Shown in pieces: positions 31,008 through 43,740 of a DNA stretch of 64,000 nt (position 1 is its first letter; every line of letters begins with the position of its first letter). The DNA comes from Cytospora piceicola. Its lineage: Eukaryota; Ascomycota; Sordariomycetes; Diaporthales; Cytosporaceae. Location: the NCBI GenBank assembly GCA_023375675.1, contig JALQBC010000015.1, forward strand, positions 496,001-560,000, in the 5' to 3' direction. The notes beneath the pieces are model-generated. The model was not told the origin of the DNA, did no database searches, and saw only the letters and a program-made list of their open reading frames with translations. Made by a program: the position numbers and the translations under genes.

Positions 31008-32664
31008 ATGGGTTCTGTTTCAGTCGAAGTGCCCGTCAAGGAGCGTGCCACGCACCTCTTCAGCATGACACCCGCAGCCCCGATCTCCTCAGACTACATG
31101 CAAAGGTTCACCTCCATCCCCCTCGCACCAATATTCTGGGGCGCCGAGTATGAGGCCGGCAACGCAAGGCCCTTCCCGCCTCACACGGGCAACGTCGAGG
31201 TCGGCGAGCTCATCGGCGACGGCAGCGTGGAAGCGAGCGACAAGCTTGTCGACCAGGCCCTGGATTCCATCTCCAGCATCTTCACCAGCATCGACAATCC
31301 TGACCCCAAGTCCCGCATCGGCCTCGTCGACCTGCACATGTGCCCCGAGCTGGCCAGGTGGAAGGACGAGCGCCAGAGGCAGGGCCGCGTGCTGCCGCAC
31401 AAGGGCAAGGGCCTGGCGCGCACGACGGACAAGGTCGTCGAGCTGCTCGAGTGCGCCGAGTGGCCCGAGCCCCTCCTGACCACAAATGCGCTCTTCGGCG
31501 TTGGTTTCGCCAACTTCCTCATCGGCGCTTATGACCCCAAGGTTCTGTATAGCAATTGCTGTATCGACATGGGTTTTTACTACGAACACGGCTATGACCG
31601 GTTGTTCCCCGAGTTCGAGCCTTTGTTCTTAGCTGCTTCGAACGACCCCCATGCGAGGACATCATTTGCTGGGTACGAGCGCCGTGAGGCGGCTAAGACT
31701 GGACTACGGTATATCCGTGGAAAGGTCGAGCTGGAGAGGAAGTATCTGCCTCACCTTACGCCGGGGCGGTCGGCGAAGTTTGATCGCAATACGGCGGCGA
31801 AGATCATGTTCGCGGAGAGCAGTGAGGTGGGTCTGGCCGTTGAGGCCATGACCCGTGGCCACGATGTGCCTGCTGCCACATCTGACATGTGCTTTAGTTC
31901 CCCAGTAAGTGCTAGCCTCTCCTCTCATTTGCTTTTGCTAGGTTCTGACTTGATTGCTATAGGCTACCGATGTGGTTGATGTGGGCAGTGACCTCGGGAA
32001 CTGCGAGATCATGAATAGTTTCCTAAACACAGCTGATATAACCAATACCGGCGTTGTAAGCGAAGAAGCCCTGAGGAGGATTTATGACGCTTACAGCTTC
32101 ACCTGTGCTCGAATGCTCACGGAGCGGTGGGCTACACCAACCTCTGTCATGAACGGTCAGATTTATGTCTGGCACATGCGAAATGATCGCCACCTGTTCC
32201 TGCGAAGATGCTTGTTGGGCTATGAGAAGGTGCGACGAGACGAGCCAAACTTGAGGGAAGCCGACTTGGATGAAGTCTTTGACGAAGATTACCATACAAC
32301 GGGGTTTGGCAGGCCGCTCAAGAACGCTTGCAATGGCCATGAAACCTGCAACCATGCGACTGATGTCATCCAAGGTCACGAACGGCGCGAGCTCTTGGGT
32401 AGACTGTGGTACTTCCTAGTCGTAGGCCCAATGGAGTATGTCAGGTCTGGCGTTGTGAGCCCTGTGAGAGAGGATGAGCTCGGTAACGGCCTGCATGAGT
32501 GCATGGCCGAGTGCTGGCACGAGAGTGTAGTCCATGAGATGGGCTGGCTGGTGTGCCATGCTAGCTTCCACTCCTGGCAGGTTAACTTCTTGATGGAGGC
32601 CTCTATGTGGGGTAGTTTCTTAGACGATGCGTCGCTGAACGGAAAGCTAGACAGAGCTGAGTAG
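31008..32664 (+). CDS. Unrecognised conserved-looking protein, possible non-canonical terpene cyclase
   Basis: Exons 31008-31904 and 31963-32664 code 532 residues. The start context is CCAACATGGG; the intron is 58 bp with donor GTAAGT and acceptor CTATAG. I do not recognise a named family. The sequence has no signal peptide and no transmembrane helix, and is predicted mostly helical. Two acidic motifs deserve notice: CIDMGFYYEHGYD with D187, and VDVGSDLGNCEIMN at 304-317, which loosely resembles the NDxxSxxxE metal motif of class I terpene cyclases. Their spacing of about 120 residues is in the range for that fold. Later blocks LMNGQIYVWHMRNDRH-like (VMNGQIYVWHMRNDRH) and FLRRCLLGYEKVR look catalytic. 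The terpene-cyclase idea is a weak inference; other helical enzymes remain possible. The neighbours, a HET gene and a protease, give no pathway context. Confidence 0.72.
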
Positions 32665-33061
32665 ATTGGTACGATGTGGCCCGGGAGGTAGATGAGTGCT
32701 TGTTATGATTGTCTATATATAATGTCGTCATAAATCACAATTTTATGCATCCGGACAGGTTCATGGTGATATTGAATGATACAATAAGAAGCGCTGATCA
32801 GTTATCACCTGCAGTCAACATTCAGATCAATATTAGAATGACACAAAACTATCAGGTTCTTCCAAGCTTGATTGGATCAGGTTGCGCATAGCGGTCTTGT
32901 TCAAATAGCATATCTAGGAATACACCCCATATACATCATGTATGAGCTTTCAGAGAGCTTCGAAGCCAAAATTGCCAACCATTCGTCAGACCAGCACATG
33001 TGAGACTTTGCCAGGTACTAACTCCCGGTCGGACAGTCGGTGCTGTAGACAAACTCTCCCC
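32665..33061. other. Convergent 3' intergenic region
   Basis: About 400 AT-rich bases lie between two converging stops. No gene or repeat was seen. Confidence 0.5.
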
Positions 33062-33977
33062 TTAGACGTAAGTTACGACAACGGTGCTACCAGAGACCTT
33101 GGAGGAGGTAAGCTTGTTCCCCTCATCATCCTGGATGTCCATAATGTCAGCACCTTCAAGGGACGAGCTGTTTGATCCACCAATTTTCATAGCGATATCC
33201 GAGAAGGTGACGGAACCGAAGTTGGCTAGGCCGGTGTTATCGTCCGAGAAGGTGACATCTTCAAGGATCCACTCGGCGTCAGTGTTGCACAGCTTATCGG
33301 AAGAGGTGACAGTCTTGCTGAAGCTCTTGCCGGTAGTCGTGTTCTCCAGGACCACGGAACCCTTAGTAGAGCTGGAGGCAGTGACCTTCACGCTGATGAC
33401 CTAATAGAGGGAGCCACAGGTTAGATATAATGCACCGGTGTGAACTCGTAGGACAACAAGACTTACATCTCCTGCAGAGATATCACCAATGTCGATAACC
33501 TCGGTCCCAGCCGGGTACCTAAGAGTCTGTTAGTTACCAGAACCGGATAATCATATACTATAGTGCTATATATCATCTCGCTGAGACTTACCACTCGTAC
33601 CAGGCGTAGAACGAAGTCTGGCCCGAAGACTCGACGATAGAGTCCACGCCAGCCTGCCAGAGACCGTCACAGCCGCCATATCCATCCAAACCAACCCAAG
33701 CTGAAGCAGTATATTCGCTCTCGCCAGTCTCCTGCGACGTGGGCACCTTGGCTGTCAGGACCTGGAAGCTTCCGGAAGCTTCCGTGATGCTGTCACCGGT
33801 AACGACGGCACCGGCCCAGTTCGGGCTGGACTCGTCGGCGGCGGAGGACGAGTGCAACTGGGCCTTCTTGTAAGCAATTCCCGCCCTGCGGCGAGCAATC
33901 GACCGGGCGATGGCATTGGGGCTCGGGGCTGCAAGAGTCACGGCGACGAGAGTGCTGAGGATGATGAACGGCCTCAT
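33062..33977 (-). CDS. Secreted glutamic protease, peptidase family G1 (eqolisin)
   Basis: Exons 33977-33592, 33518-33467 and 33400-33062 give 258 residues. A signal peptide (MRPFIILSTLVAVTLAAP) is followed by a basic propeptide ending near IARRRAGIAYKKAQ. The mature part has SSPNWAGAVV (51-60), WVGLDGYGGCDGLWQAG with the catalytic Gln at 108, FYAWYEWYPAG across the first intron, and CNTDAEWILED with the catalytic Glu at 189. This Gln/Glu pair defines eqolisins, which cleave proteins at acidic pH outside the cell. The length is that of an ordinary family member. Both donors are GTAAGT. The 52-nt middle exon (YPAGTEVIDIGDISAGD) is required to keep the AWYEWYPA signature intact. Such proteases are secreted by saprotrophic and plant-associated fungi during acidification. 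Confidence 0.92.
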
Positions 33978-35480
33978 GTTGGCGAGGAAGGAGTGAAATA
34001 GTGAAAGGATGTGAGTAGAAAGAATGGATCTAAAAGACGAGGCCGTCCGAAAGCGCTGAGTATGATGGCACCTGGGATGTAATTATGAAGATACTACCGA
34101 AACATAGATGTCGGGAGCCCTTTTCGACTTATAAGTCGAGTAAAGGGTGGGCCTTCCATGTGAATTCGTTCGCGCCGTACCCATTTCCATCTGGTCAGTC
34201 CTGAGGTTCAATGTTGCAAGCGGTCCACAACAATCCAGGGCTTGGAGATGCCCCTGCCGTCCTGTAATCTTCCGTGTGTTGTGGAATGCCTCCGTACCTA
34301 GGTACGGATTAGTGCTGCTGCTGAAATATGGGGATTACCTAGCGAGATATCTGGGATAATACGCCACACAAAGACCACTATACCTGCGACTTTGAATATC
34401 CCTGCACTCGTATTGAATCAGCACCATTTCTCATGCATACCCTGGACCGTCACAAATAACCGAGGTTTTCTTTTGTGGACATGGCCCGCCGGGGTCAACC
34501 ATAACCATACACCCTAGCTCTTAGGGGCATACCTCAGACTAGAACTGCGGTTTTGGTAAAGTGACAGGTACAGTTACAAGCGGCATTCGATATCAAGTCG
34601 ATAAGTGTAAGATAATTGGTACTATACACCCTATTGCTGTTGTTGAGTCCAGGGTTAGTGATAAGCGGAGGAGTTTTGGTAAGCTTGGCCGTGTTCCTAT
34701 ATACGTACTAGGTATTTAGCATAGTCTATTCATAAGGTATCTGACTTACTAGGAACAATCGAGACAGGAATGCCTGAATTCATATGTCTGAAAGTATTGA
34801 AGAGGAGGAGAACTCGAAGCTATGAAGCTTGATTGTCAAGGTCCGGGTTCAAATACTCAAAATGAGCACACAAGTCCACATTGCAAAAGACGTCCGCAGA
34901 TTCATGGAATTCGAATATAACATCGGAAGAACTACACGCACTGCCGATGTGGTGCTGTCATATTACAGGAACACTCAACATGTGCATGAGTACATGCAAA
35001 TGCAACTATGTTCACTTCGTCATGGTTCTTACAGAGGAATAGTTTCAAAACTAATCTGAATTCCGAATCCTCATCTGATACATATGATCTGTTAAATCCC
35101 ATCAGAGCGGCCATCTTCCCCTTTCATCTCATATTTCACAAACTTCTAGGTTGCACCATCAAAATCGTATCACTTCGGATCTTCGCATACTATAGGTAGT
35201 GAAGGGAATCGCTATGATCCGGTCCGCTGTATGAATTACGGATTATTATGCTAAATAATCTACCACTGGTCGGCCCATTCGCTAGACAGCCTAAGAACAG
35301 CATGAAACATATTGCCGACTTCAATCTAAGGGTGGACCATCACTACCTATGTATTTGACGCAACACCACCGGCCAACAAGACCAGTGAGGGCAAGTCGTT
35401 GGAAAGTAGCCTTTGATATCTACGTGGACCATGTGAGCAAGGACTGTCTTGGAGTTTTGATGTTGTTGTCGAACAACGAC

Positions 35481-35820
35481 TCAGACATGCATTATCGGAG
35501 AGCTGCATAGGACTCCTAGCCTCATGACAATCCCTGTATGTCTCCCGGTCCGAGATGCCTCGGCGCAGTGCATCGTCATTCTAATCCCAAGGGCACCGGT
35601 GACCGCAGGCCTCGCCGACGTCGCGGTGCTAGGCGGGGATGAGCCGCGCGGGGTGCCGGCTGCTATCCACACGTGCAGTCTGTCGGAGTACTCGCCATGG
35701 TGTGTGTGGCGTAACGCCTCGAATGCCGCGTCGATGGTCATATGCCGGACATCTCTGTCGCGGGCGTTGGTCAACAGGATTGCGGCTTTTGTCCCTTGGG
35801 ACTTAATTAGTTTCTCATGA
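35481..35820 (-). pseudogene. Possible gene fragment (GC island)
   Basis: Within AT-rich surroundings this 340-bp stretch is GC-rich, and the minus strand reads openly through SQGTKAAILLTNARDRDVRH and AFEALRHTHHGEYSDRLHVW. The reading looks protein-like but I recognise no domain, and no start or splice context is evident. It may be the remnant of a larger gene. The opposite strand is also open, so coding is unproven. Confidence 0.25.
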
Positions 35821-36211
35821 TATATATGTTACCGTGTGGCTGTTATTGAAGAACAGTCTGTGGTCTTGAAAAAGGCCAAAGTGCTGGGCTGAGAGAGAGC
35901 ATAATAGACAAGCCCTCGTCCGGACTCTCCCGCCGCCCGCACTACATTCTCTAACCCGGCGTGGTACGTGAGCATAGCCTCAAGGAAAAAAGTCGTGCCG
36001 TCCCTTAGCAGCTCGGCAAGTCAACATTGCAGAATGCACAGTGAGCTACCTCCAGAGGCTGTATAGCATCACATATATTTGAGTGGAGGGATATGTCGTC
36101 GGCTAGTCTCGAAGGGGAGACTGACTTGCGTAGTAGTGGACGTTGGTCAGACCAGGGAGATCGTAAGTGCTTGCATTGATGAATGATCACGAAAAACCAA
36201 GCCGGGGGAAT

Positions 36212-36280
36212 TACTGGTATTTGAACCCGGGAAAGCGCTCATCTGGTGAGCGAGCCTAGCTGTTGGACTCCTGCCAGTGG
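36212..36280 (-). pseudogene. tRNA-like relic
   Basis: On the minus strand an A-box-like GTCCAACAGCTAGG is followed by a 5-bp stem CGCTC/GAGCG with a 7-base loop ACCAGAT, then a B-box-like GGGTTCAAATACC. The order is that of a tRNA, closest to a Glu-type layout. The anticodon loop lacks U33, the T stem has mismatches, and no sound acceptor stem forms. I judge it non-functional. Confidence 0.3.
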
Positions 36281-37740
36281 TCTGTCACTCGACAGCCAAG
36301 ACGTGACCCTTGTTCAAATGGTTTTCAGCACTCTTGGAGGACAGAACGAGATCAAGTAACAAGATGTCAACAAATTTAGCCGCCAAGACATAAATAGGTA
36401 CGACCTGGCTCAGTGGACGAGATGTGCCCGAATTGCCACTCACTTGTCGTCAACCAAAGACCAGGGAGGACACCATACAGGTATTCTGAAGGGCACGTAA
36501 TATAATGAATGATGTTGCTTGTGCGACGAAAGATCTAACAGATCTTCCGTTCCTGCACCTTGTGAGACGGCCCGCTCCCGCTAGTATGTGTTGGCCGGGC
36601 CTCGTTCGTGTGACCACTTGTGGTCAATCGTGGGGGCGCCACTTGGCACATATCCCAACCAACTGCCGCCAGCACGACGATAAATGCTTCTGTATGCCTG
36701 GGTATCTGCAGGCGTCCGAGTACTATATTCCCTGCAGTACCCAGACTGACTGCGTAGTCATCTGGACGAGAGGTTGGCAACTGAATAATGGATGCCGAGA
36801 ACTTGATGAAGGACAGAAGACCCTGGACACCTCCTGAAAATCAAATTGTAGTGATTGCGTTGAGAAGAAGGCAAGGCTGCTCCGCAGTATATGAAGCTGA
36901 TTCAAGGACCTGCCACATCATGTCGATCAGGCCCCAAGATCTGCTAAGATCTGGAGTGGTTCAAGGAAGGCCACGAAGAAACGAATGCCGATCTGCGCCC
37001 CGGTGTTCATGCGCTCGGCAAGGTTGGTTGAGGACGGCAGCTGAACAATTGAACAGTCAGGTCTCGGAACCAATACCGAATACAGCGCCTGGAAAGGGTC
37101 AAAAGAGAGACCAGAGTCATCACTGTATTTAGATGCCTGTCTGTCTGAGTTAATGTGCCACAAGCGAGAATGCAAGCGTCAAACAAGCCATTCCTGTTCC
37201 TGTGTTTGGTCGAGTCAAAGTAATCCTGCAAGCGACACAGCGTTTCGCAGCGGCAAAAGACCCACTGACATGGGTAAGCGTTGTCCAACAAGGAACTTGT
37301 TAGGCTTGTCCGTTGACGATGGAGCATGAGAGATTGACGGACCAATTTTGGAAAACTTCGGACGAGGAAAATAGATAAAGACCCAAAGCGGTACGGCCAG
37401 TGTTTCGAAACAAGTAATTATGCTGTCTCCTGGAGGTGGAGACATTGCCACTTCCGCGAGCCCCCCGCCTGAAGCTCTCGTCGAACCATGTGGCTTCAGG
37501 TTCTTTAGGGGCCGGAGCTTGCATCGACAGCCATTTAAACGAACCGAACCAGGCAGATCTCGAGACAGGAGGATCTGTGTTCCTTGATTCGTAGGCTTGC
37601 TGTTCTGGCACTTGAACTCTGGTCTCTCTTTTTTTATGTTAACTGAACAGTGATGATTCCCTGAATGCTAACCGATTAGAGACCCGAAGGATGATTTAGC
37701 GCTATCGGCTCATCATCTAGGCTGGATAGATGGATATATT

Positions 37741-40700
37741 TAACCGCCGTAAGGCCGTAGGCCGGCGGCGTAGTACTACCGCTCGAAGGTTCCTACAGCT
37801 AAAAAGCCTCTTTAAAGGCATATAGTATAGCTACGTACGCTAAACGCTCGGAGGTAAACCGGCCCGAAAATAAGTATATAAATATACTTAAATAGTAAGG
37901 TAAATATTGTCGTAGTAATTAATAAAAATACTAATTATTATATAGTAAAATACCTTAAAAAATAAAAACCTTTTTATCTTATCTTAACCGTTTTTTTAAA
38001 TAACTTAACGCTTAGCTATTCTTTAAGTATAAAACGCGAATAATATCTTAAACTATAAACGTTTTATTTAATTCGGGTATATTTATAATATAACGGTATA
38101 ACTTTATTAAAAAGTAGAAAAGTTATTATAAAAATCTAATAGGTAGTTTTAAAAAAAACCGTTAAACTTTAATCGTAAAGCCTTATAAGCTTTATATATA
38201 AATAAAAGAAAAAGAGAAATAATAGTTACTATTAAATAAAAAAGAAAGTAAAATAGTTAAAAAAACTAAAAGCTATAATAAAGTTTAAAAAATTAACGCC
38301 GTACTTATAAAAAGTACCGGCGATAAACGTATATAAAAAAAATAAACGTTTTATTAAATTAACGAAATATTTAAACCTTATACTAATTATATAATTAATA
38401 TCGGCGATAACTAAAGGTATAAGCTTTAATTTAAGCTAAAAGGGAATTTAAGTATACTAAAAAATATATTCGAAGGTTTTAAATTAGCTATATAAGTAAA
38501 CTAAAGTAGTATTATAATATTAAAATCGCTTATAATACGCCTTAAAGTCGTTATAACTAGTTTACGTTATTAAAAAGTATTATAAAACTCGCTTAAAAAT
38601 ATCGAGTTTAAAAGAATAACTAATCTTAGCTATAAGGCCGAAAGGTTAATACTATAAAAGAATATTTAAAAGCTATTAACGTTAAAAATTAACGTTAAAG
38701 CGTTTATATACTATTTTATAAACTATCGATAACGATATCGGTAGGTTATCCGAAGGTTACTTATAATAGCTTTTATTAGTTAGTCGGTCGGCTTTTTCGT
38801 TTTCGGTAATACTTATATAACCGAGACTTTAGTAAATCGTAATATTCTTATACCGGTATACAATCTTTTAAAATAGTCGAAACTCTACTTACGAAAACGC
38901 CGGTAATATACTTCGAAGGTAGTAAATAACTAAAGAGTTATCGATATAAATATAAATCTTAACTTAAACGTTTAAAAGATTTTAAATATAGTAAACGGCT
39001 TAAAGTCTTTTAAAAGCTCCGGTTACTTTTATATTAAATATTTTAACGTCGTTTAAATATTCGTTAAAAAAGTAAAGTATTAAGCCGCTACGATAAATAA
39101 TATATCTTTATTTTATTACGCCGGTATTTTATTTCGACTTATCCGAGTAAACTACTAAGTTAAACCGAAAAACTAATTCGAACTAAAGTAGATAATCTTT
39201 AATAATAAACTCTTTATCCGTTTATACGACTAAAATATATAACGATTTAATAAACCGACGCGGTATAAGCTTTAAATAAAGGAAAAATAAAAAAAGTAAA
39301 ATAGCCTATTTAAAAAAAGTAAAAGTATAACGTCGGATATTTTTAAAAGAATAAATATAATAAATAATAAAAGGGTAAGCGAAGTCGAGTAAACTAAGCC
39401 GAAAAACGAAACGATCTTATACCGTCGTAAAAAGAATATTAAAGTAAAAGATTTCTATTTTTTTATAAAGTATCGTAATATAAGTAGTTTTCTATACCGG
39501 GAAAACAGTTTATATAATAAAACGTAAATAGCGGTTAATTTTATTAATTATCTTTTTTTATTAAAAAGTATATAAAAAGTAAGCTAAAACGCTTTAAAAC
39601 GTTAGTAACTAAAAAACTAAACTTTAACTTTATAAAGTATTACCGGTTTAACGTACGCTTATACCGCTTAATAAACAAAGTAAAATAAAAGGCTATATAA
39701 AGTAGTATAAAGTCTTTATAGGTATTAGGTAATTATTTAAGCTTTAATAGCCTAAGTATTAATATAAGCTTTAAAAAAAAAAGTATAGTCGAACTAAACC
39801 TCGAACTAATAAAACGCTTTATTTAAACGTTTTTCGTATCTGTTATAAAAGATCGGTAAAGAAAATAAGTCTTTTATATAACGTAAGAAATATATAATTT
39901 TAGTTTTAATATAATTAAAATAAACTATATTAGCTTAGCTTTAAACGAAAAGCTTATTAATTTTTATTATAATAACGACGGCCGTTTACTTAAAAAAGTC
40001 TTTAACAGAAAAGGTAATATAATTATTAATATAACCGAATCGCTTATAAAGTTCGGAAAACTAATAAATAAGCTCGATATAAAGTAGAAATAAGATTAGT
40101 AATAAAAAAAAGCCTTATAAAAGACTATATAGTAAAAGGAAAAAGTTAGTTCGAATTTATTAAAGGTAAACGTATATAAAATATTTAAAAAGAAAGGTAA
40201 TAATGAAGTAGATAAGTTTATTTACTTAGCTTTATTCTTAAAAGCGAAGTATTAGCCGGTTATAAAAAACCGAATCGAAAGCGTTTTAAATATTAAACGT
40301 AATAAAAGTAATAACTTTACCGGCTATAAAAAATAGCTTTATATTATAAATAAAAACAGCTGCGAAATCGACTATAAAACGCTTTAGTAACGTTTTAATT
40401 TAGTTAAAATAAACTACTTAATAGTCTAATACTAAGTAAGAAATCCTTTAAGTAAAAAGCTTTTTAAAGCTTTTATTAAAATATAATAATAAAATAATCG
40501 GTTATTAAACGTATATCGATAATAGGTTACGTTTACTTAGCTTAAGAATTATAATAATCTCTGTTATCCGGAAAAGGGCGAAAAAGTAGCCGAAGGAAAG
40601 ATATTACTAATATAAAGCTTTTACCGGCTTTTTAAAAAAATCTTAAATAAGCTTAAAGAATTATATAGAAATCTTATTAATACCGGACGCTATATCGTCG

Positions 40701-43700
40701 GTATAAATAGTATAGTCTGTTACTTCGTTTAAAAGAATAGTATAGTCTTATAGAATAAAATAGTATATAACTAATAAGATCTATAAATCGTCGATATCGT
40801 TTATAGCGTTAAAGCGGTAAAAAATAACGAAACCGAAGGCTTTAGCTTTATTAATTTATATTACGAAAACTTTATCCCCGACTATAAATAGTAGAGAAAA
40901 AATAGTAAAGTCTTACTTTTACTAGTTAGTAATATAGTAAACGTTTTTATAAAAATAATAGTTATCGATAAGTAAAGTAACTTATTAACGTTTAGCTTTA
41001 TAAACCTTATAACGAAAAAGTTAGTAAGTAATATAAATATCGAAGTATAACTAATCGTTATTATATTAACGGAAAGTAATAAAGAGTTTTCGGTAATAAG
41101 CTTTATAGGCGTTAAACTATTATACCGAAGCTTTATTATTATTAGTAGTAAAGCGGCCGGCTGTTTAAAAAACGTTAATTAGTAAAAACTAAAATATTTA
41201 TACGAAATCGTTTAATTCTTATAAGGTATTACTAATATTTAAAAAGGTTATTAAGCTTTAAGAGATAAATATATAAAATCTTTCGCTTTTTTTTAAAGTA
41301 AGCTTAATATAGCCTTTTAAAAGTATATTAAAAAAGGGTAGCGGAAGGCTTATAACTACTATAAAGTAATCCGAGCTAACGTTTAAGTATTCTTTAATAT
41401 TACTTTTAGTAAAAAGAATATTAAAAAAAGCTAGGTTTAAAGTATTATTAAAGCTATTAATTAAAACGTTTAGCTTATTAAATAAAAGAAGTTAATATAT
41501 ATCGGTTTATTCGGCGAAAAAACTCTTAATACTAGTAAAGGATTTATTTAGTTACTATTAATAGTAGATTAAATTAAAATTACCGGTAAGTAGGTAGTTA
41601 TTAAAAAAAACCTAATAAAAAAGTACCTGTCTAACTTTTAACCTGTTAGCTATAAAGTAAGGTTTACTATAAACGTTAATAAAAGTATAGCTGTTTACTT
41701 TTATTTAGTAAACGTCTCGAATTTAAATTAAAATAAGTTAGTTTAAAACTAAACCTTATTTATAATAAACGTACGTTATTATATAAGGTTTAGTAATATT
41801 ATCCGTTTAATAAGAAATAGAAAAGAAAAGATTAAACTTAAGGTATATTTTTATATAGTACTTACCGTTTCGAAAAATATATATTTAAGGTTTTTAAATT
41901 AAAATAACGTCGGCTTAGCTAACTTAAGCTAATTAAAAAGCTGTGTTATAAACTACCTTGCCTTTTATACTTCGATTAATATTAAATAAAAAAATCCGAT
42001 TAAGGTAAAAGACGTATTATAGTTAGTATTATCGAGTTATACTAATTATAAAATAGTATAATATAAGTAATATTATATTAATTATTAAAGATAGCTTAAA
42101 TATCGATTTTTATATTTAATAAATAATTATTAGCCGGTACCTCGGTAAAGCTAAGGCTTAACAGATAATTTTAAAAGAAAGTTTAATATTATAAAAGTCG
42201 GTTTAAAAGGAAGGAAGCTATAGTTAAATATAAAGCCGTTTAAGCTAAAATAGGTACCGAAAGCGTATAGAAAATAAAGAATACCTTTTCTCTTTTACTA
42301 TAAAGCTGTTTACGTTATTCTTTAATAAATCGAATTATATAGCCGTTTTTATAATAAGGCTTAACTAAATAGATCGGTATATTAAAAACGTAAAGGCTTT
42401 TATAGTTAATATATTATATAAGTTATTAGTAAGGTTTATTGTATATGTTATTATCTTTTATATACTAGCTATAGTTTTAATAGTAAGTTATATAAATATA
42501 GCGGTATATTTTATAAAATTCTTAATAGTTAATATATTAAAAAAGGCAGAACTTTTACTTTATAAAATAGCTAAGCCGATTTTATTTAAAAAAACTAAAT
42601 CGTTTAGTTAATAGTTTAATAAATAAGATTATTTAAATAATAATAGCTTAATATTCCGATATATAGTATAAAGAGTAGCTAATAACCGGATATTATTTTA
42701 TTTATATTAAAACTTTATCTTTAATAGCTATAAGTATATCGAAAGGTTTTTTTTTTTAGTTTTAAAGCTAAATCGAAACGTTAAAGAAAGCGTAAATATA
42801 TTAAATAGTATTACGTTTTATTATAATATATTTAAAGAAAATAAATAACTCTTAACGTTAGAATATTAAAGTATTTTTAATAAAAGAGTTCCGAGGCTAA
42901 ATCGACTATTTAAAGTAAATTAAATTAACGTTTAGTAAGTTTAGTAAAAAGATCTTTAAGTTAATATAAATAAGAGTTCGTAAAACGTATAATTTATAAC
43001 GTTATAAAAGAGAGTTTAAATCGAGTTTAAAAAAGATATATAAATCGTTTTAGTAAAGTATTATAATATAAATTTTAGTTTTATTTAACCGTAGTCGGCT
43101 AAAATACTTTACAGTTTTAGTTAATATAAAGCTTTACGAAAGAGCTAATATAATAGTAGTTATATATAATATAATAATAAAGTTCGAATATAAAGAATTT
43201 TTTATTTATAAAAAAAAACGCGTTTTTAATAAAACGTTAAAGGTTAAGCCTATACTTTTATCGAGAAATAAAGATAAGAAAGTAGCGAATTTAGTATAAA
43301 AGTTTTAAACGGTTATAAAGTATATATTAAAAATAAAATATTATAAAGTATTATCGAAAGTAATCGAAAAGGTAATAAAAATCTTATTTCGTATAGTAAT
43401 AGTTATAGTATTCTTAATTAAAAGCTAAGTAAAGCTTAATATAAAGCGCGGAATATCGTTAATAAAAAGGTTAAAAAGTAATACTTTTTTAAAAGGTAAC
43501 GATAATAGCAGCTTATACTATTATAATGTATATCGCCTTTTACCGCTTATAATAGTTTTAAAACCGTTAGTATTAGAAAAGAGTATATTTTTAGTATATA
43601 TCGAAGTCCGAAAGGTAGTAAAGCCCGGTAGTAATAGTAAAGCTATTATTACGATACCGTTGTAAAGACAGGTGTTAAAAGTAAAATGTTAAGCAATAGT
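37741..43700. mobile_element. RIP-destroyed repeat, probably a former transposon
   Basis: Nearly 6 kb of extremely AT-rich sequence with no ORF of 60 codons on either strand. CpA and TpG are almost absent: dozens of consecutive 60-base lines contain none, while TpA is abundant and CpG persists. This is the signature of repeat-induced point mutation acting on CpA. RIP targets duplicated DNA, so a transposable element is the likely origin. I could not find terminal repeats, a polypurine tract or legible protein remains, so the element class is unknown. Normal dinucleotide use resumes at about 43740. Confidence 0.88.
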
Positions 43701-43740
43701 ATATAAATAGTACTAAAGGCCTTAACAGCAGGTGCTAAGA

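Larger units (their letters stand above)
33978..37740. other. 3.8-kb gene-poor region beside the RIP block
   Basis: AT-rich and without a recognised gene. It includes a GC-richer island at about 35520-35770 with overlapping open frames on both strands, and a tRNA-like relic at about 36212-36280. CpA/TpG are not depleted until about 37741, so the mutated block has a sharp left edge. Confidence 0.5.

Noticed and set aside
36395..36420. A-box-like TGGCTCAGTGG as a second tRNA candidate
   Set aside because: No B-box at a suitable distance and no cloverleaf pairing.
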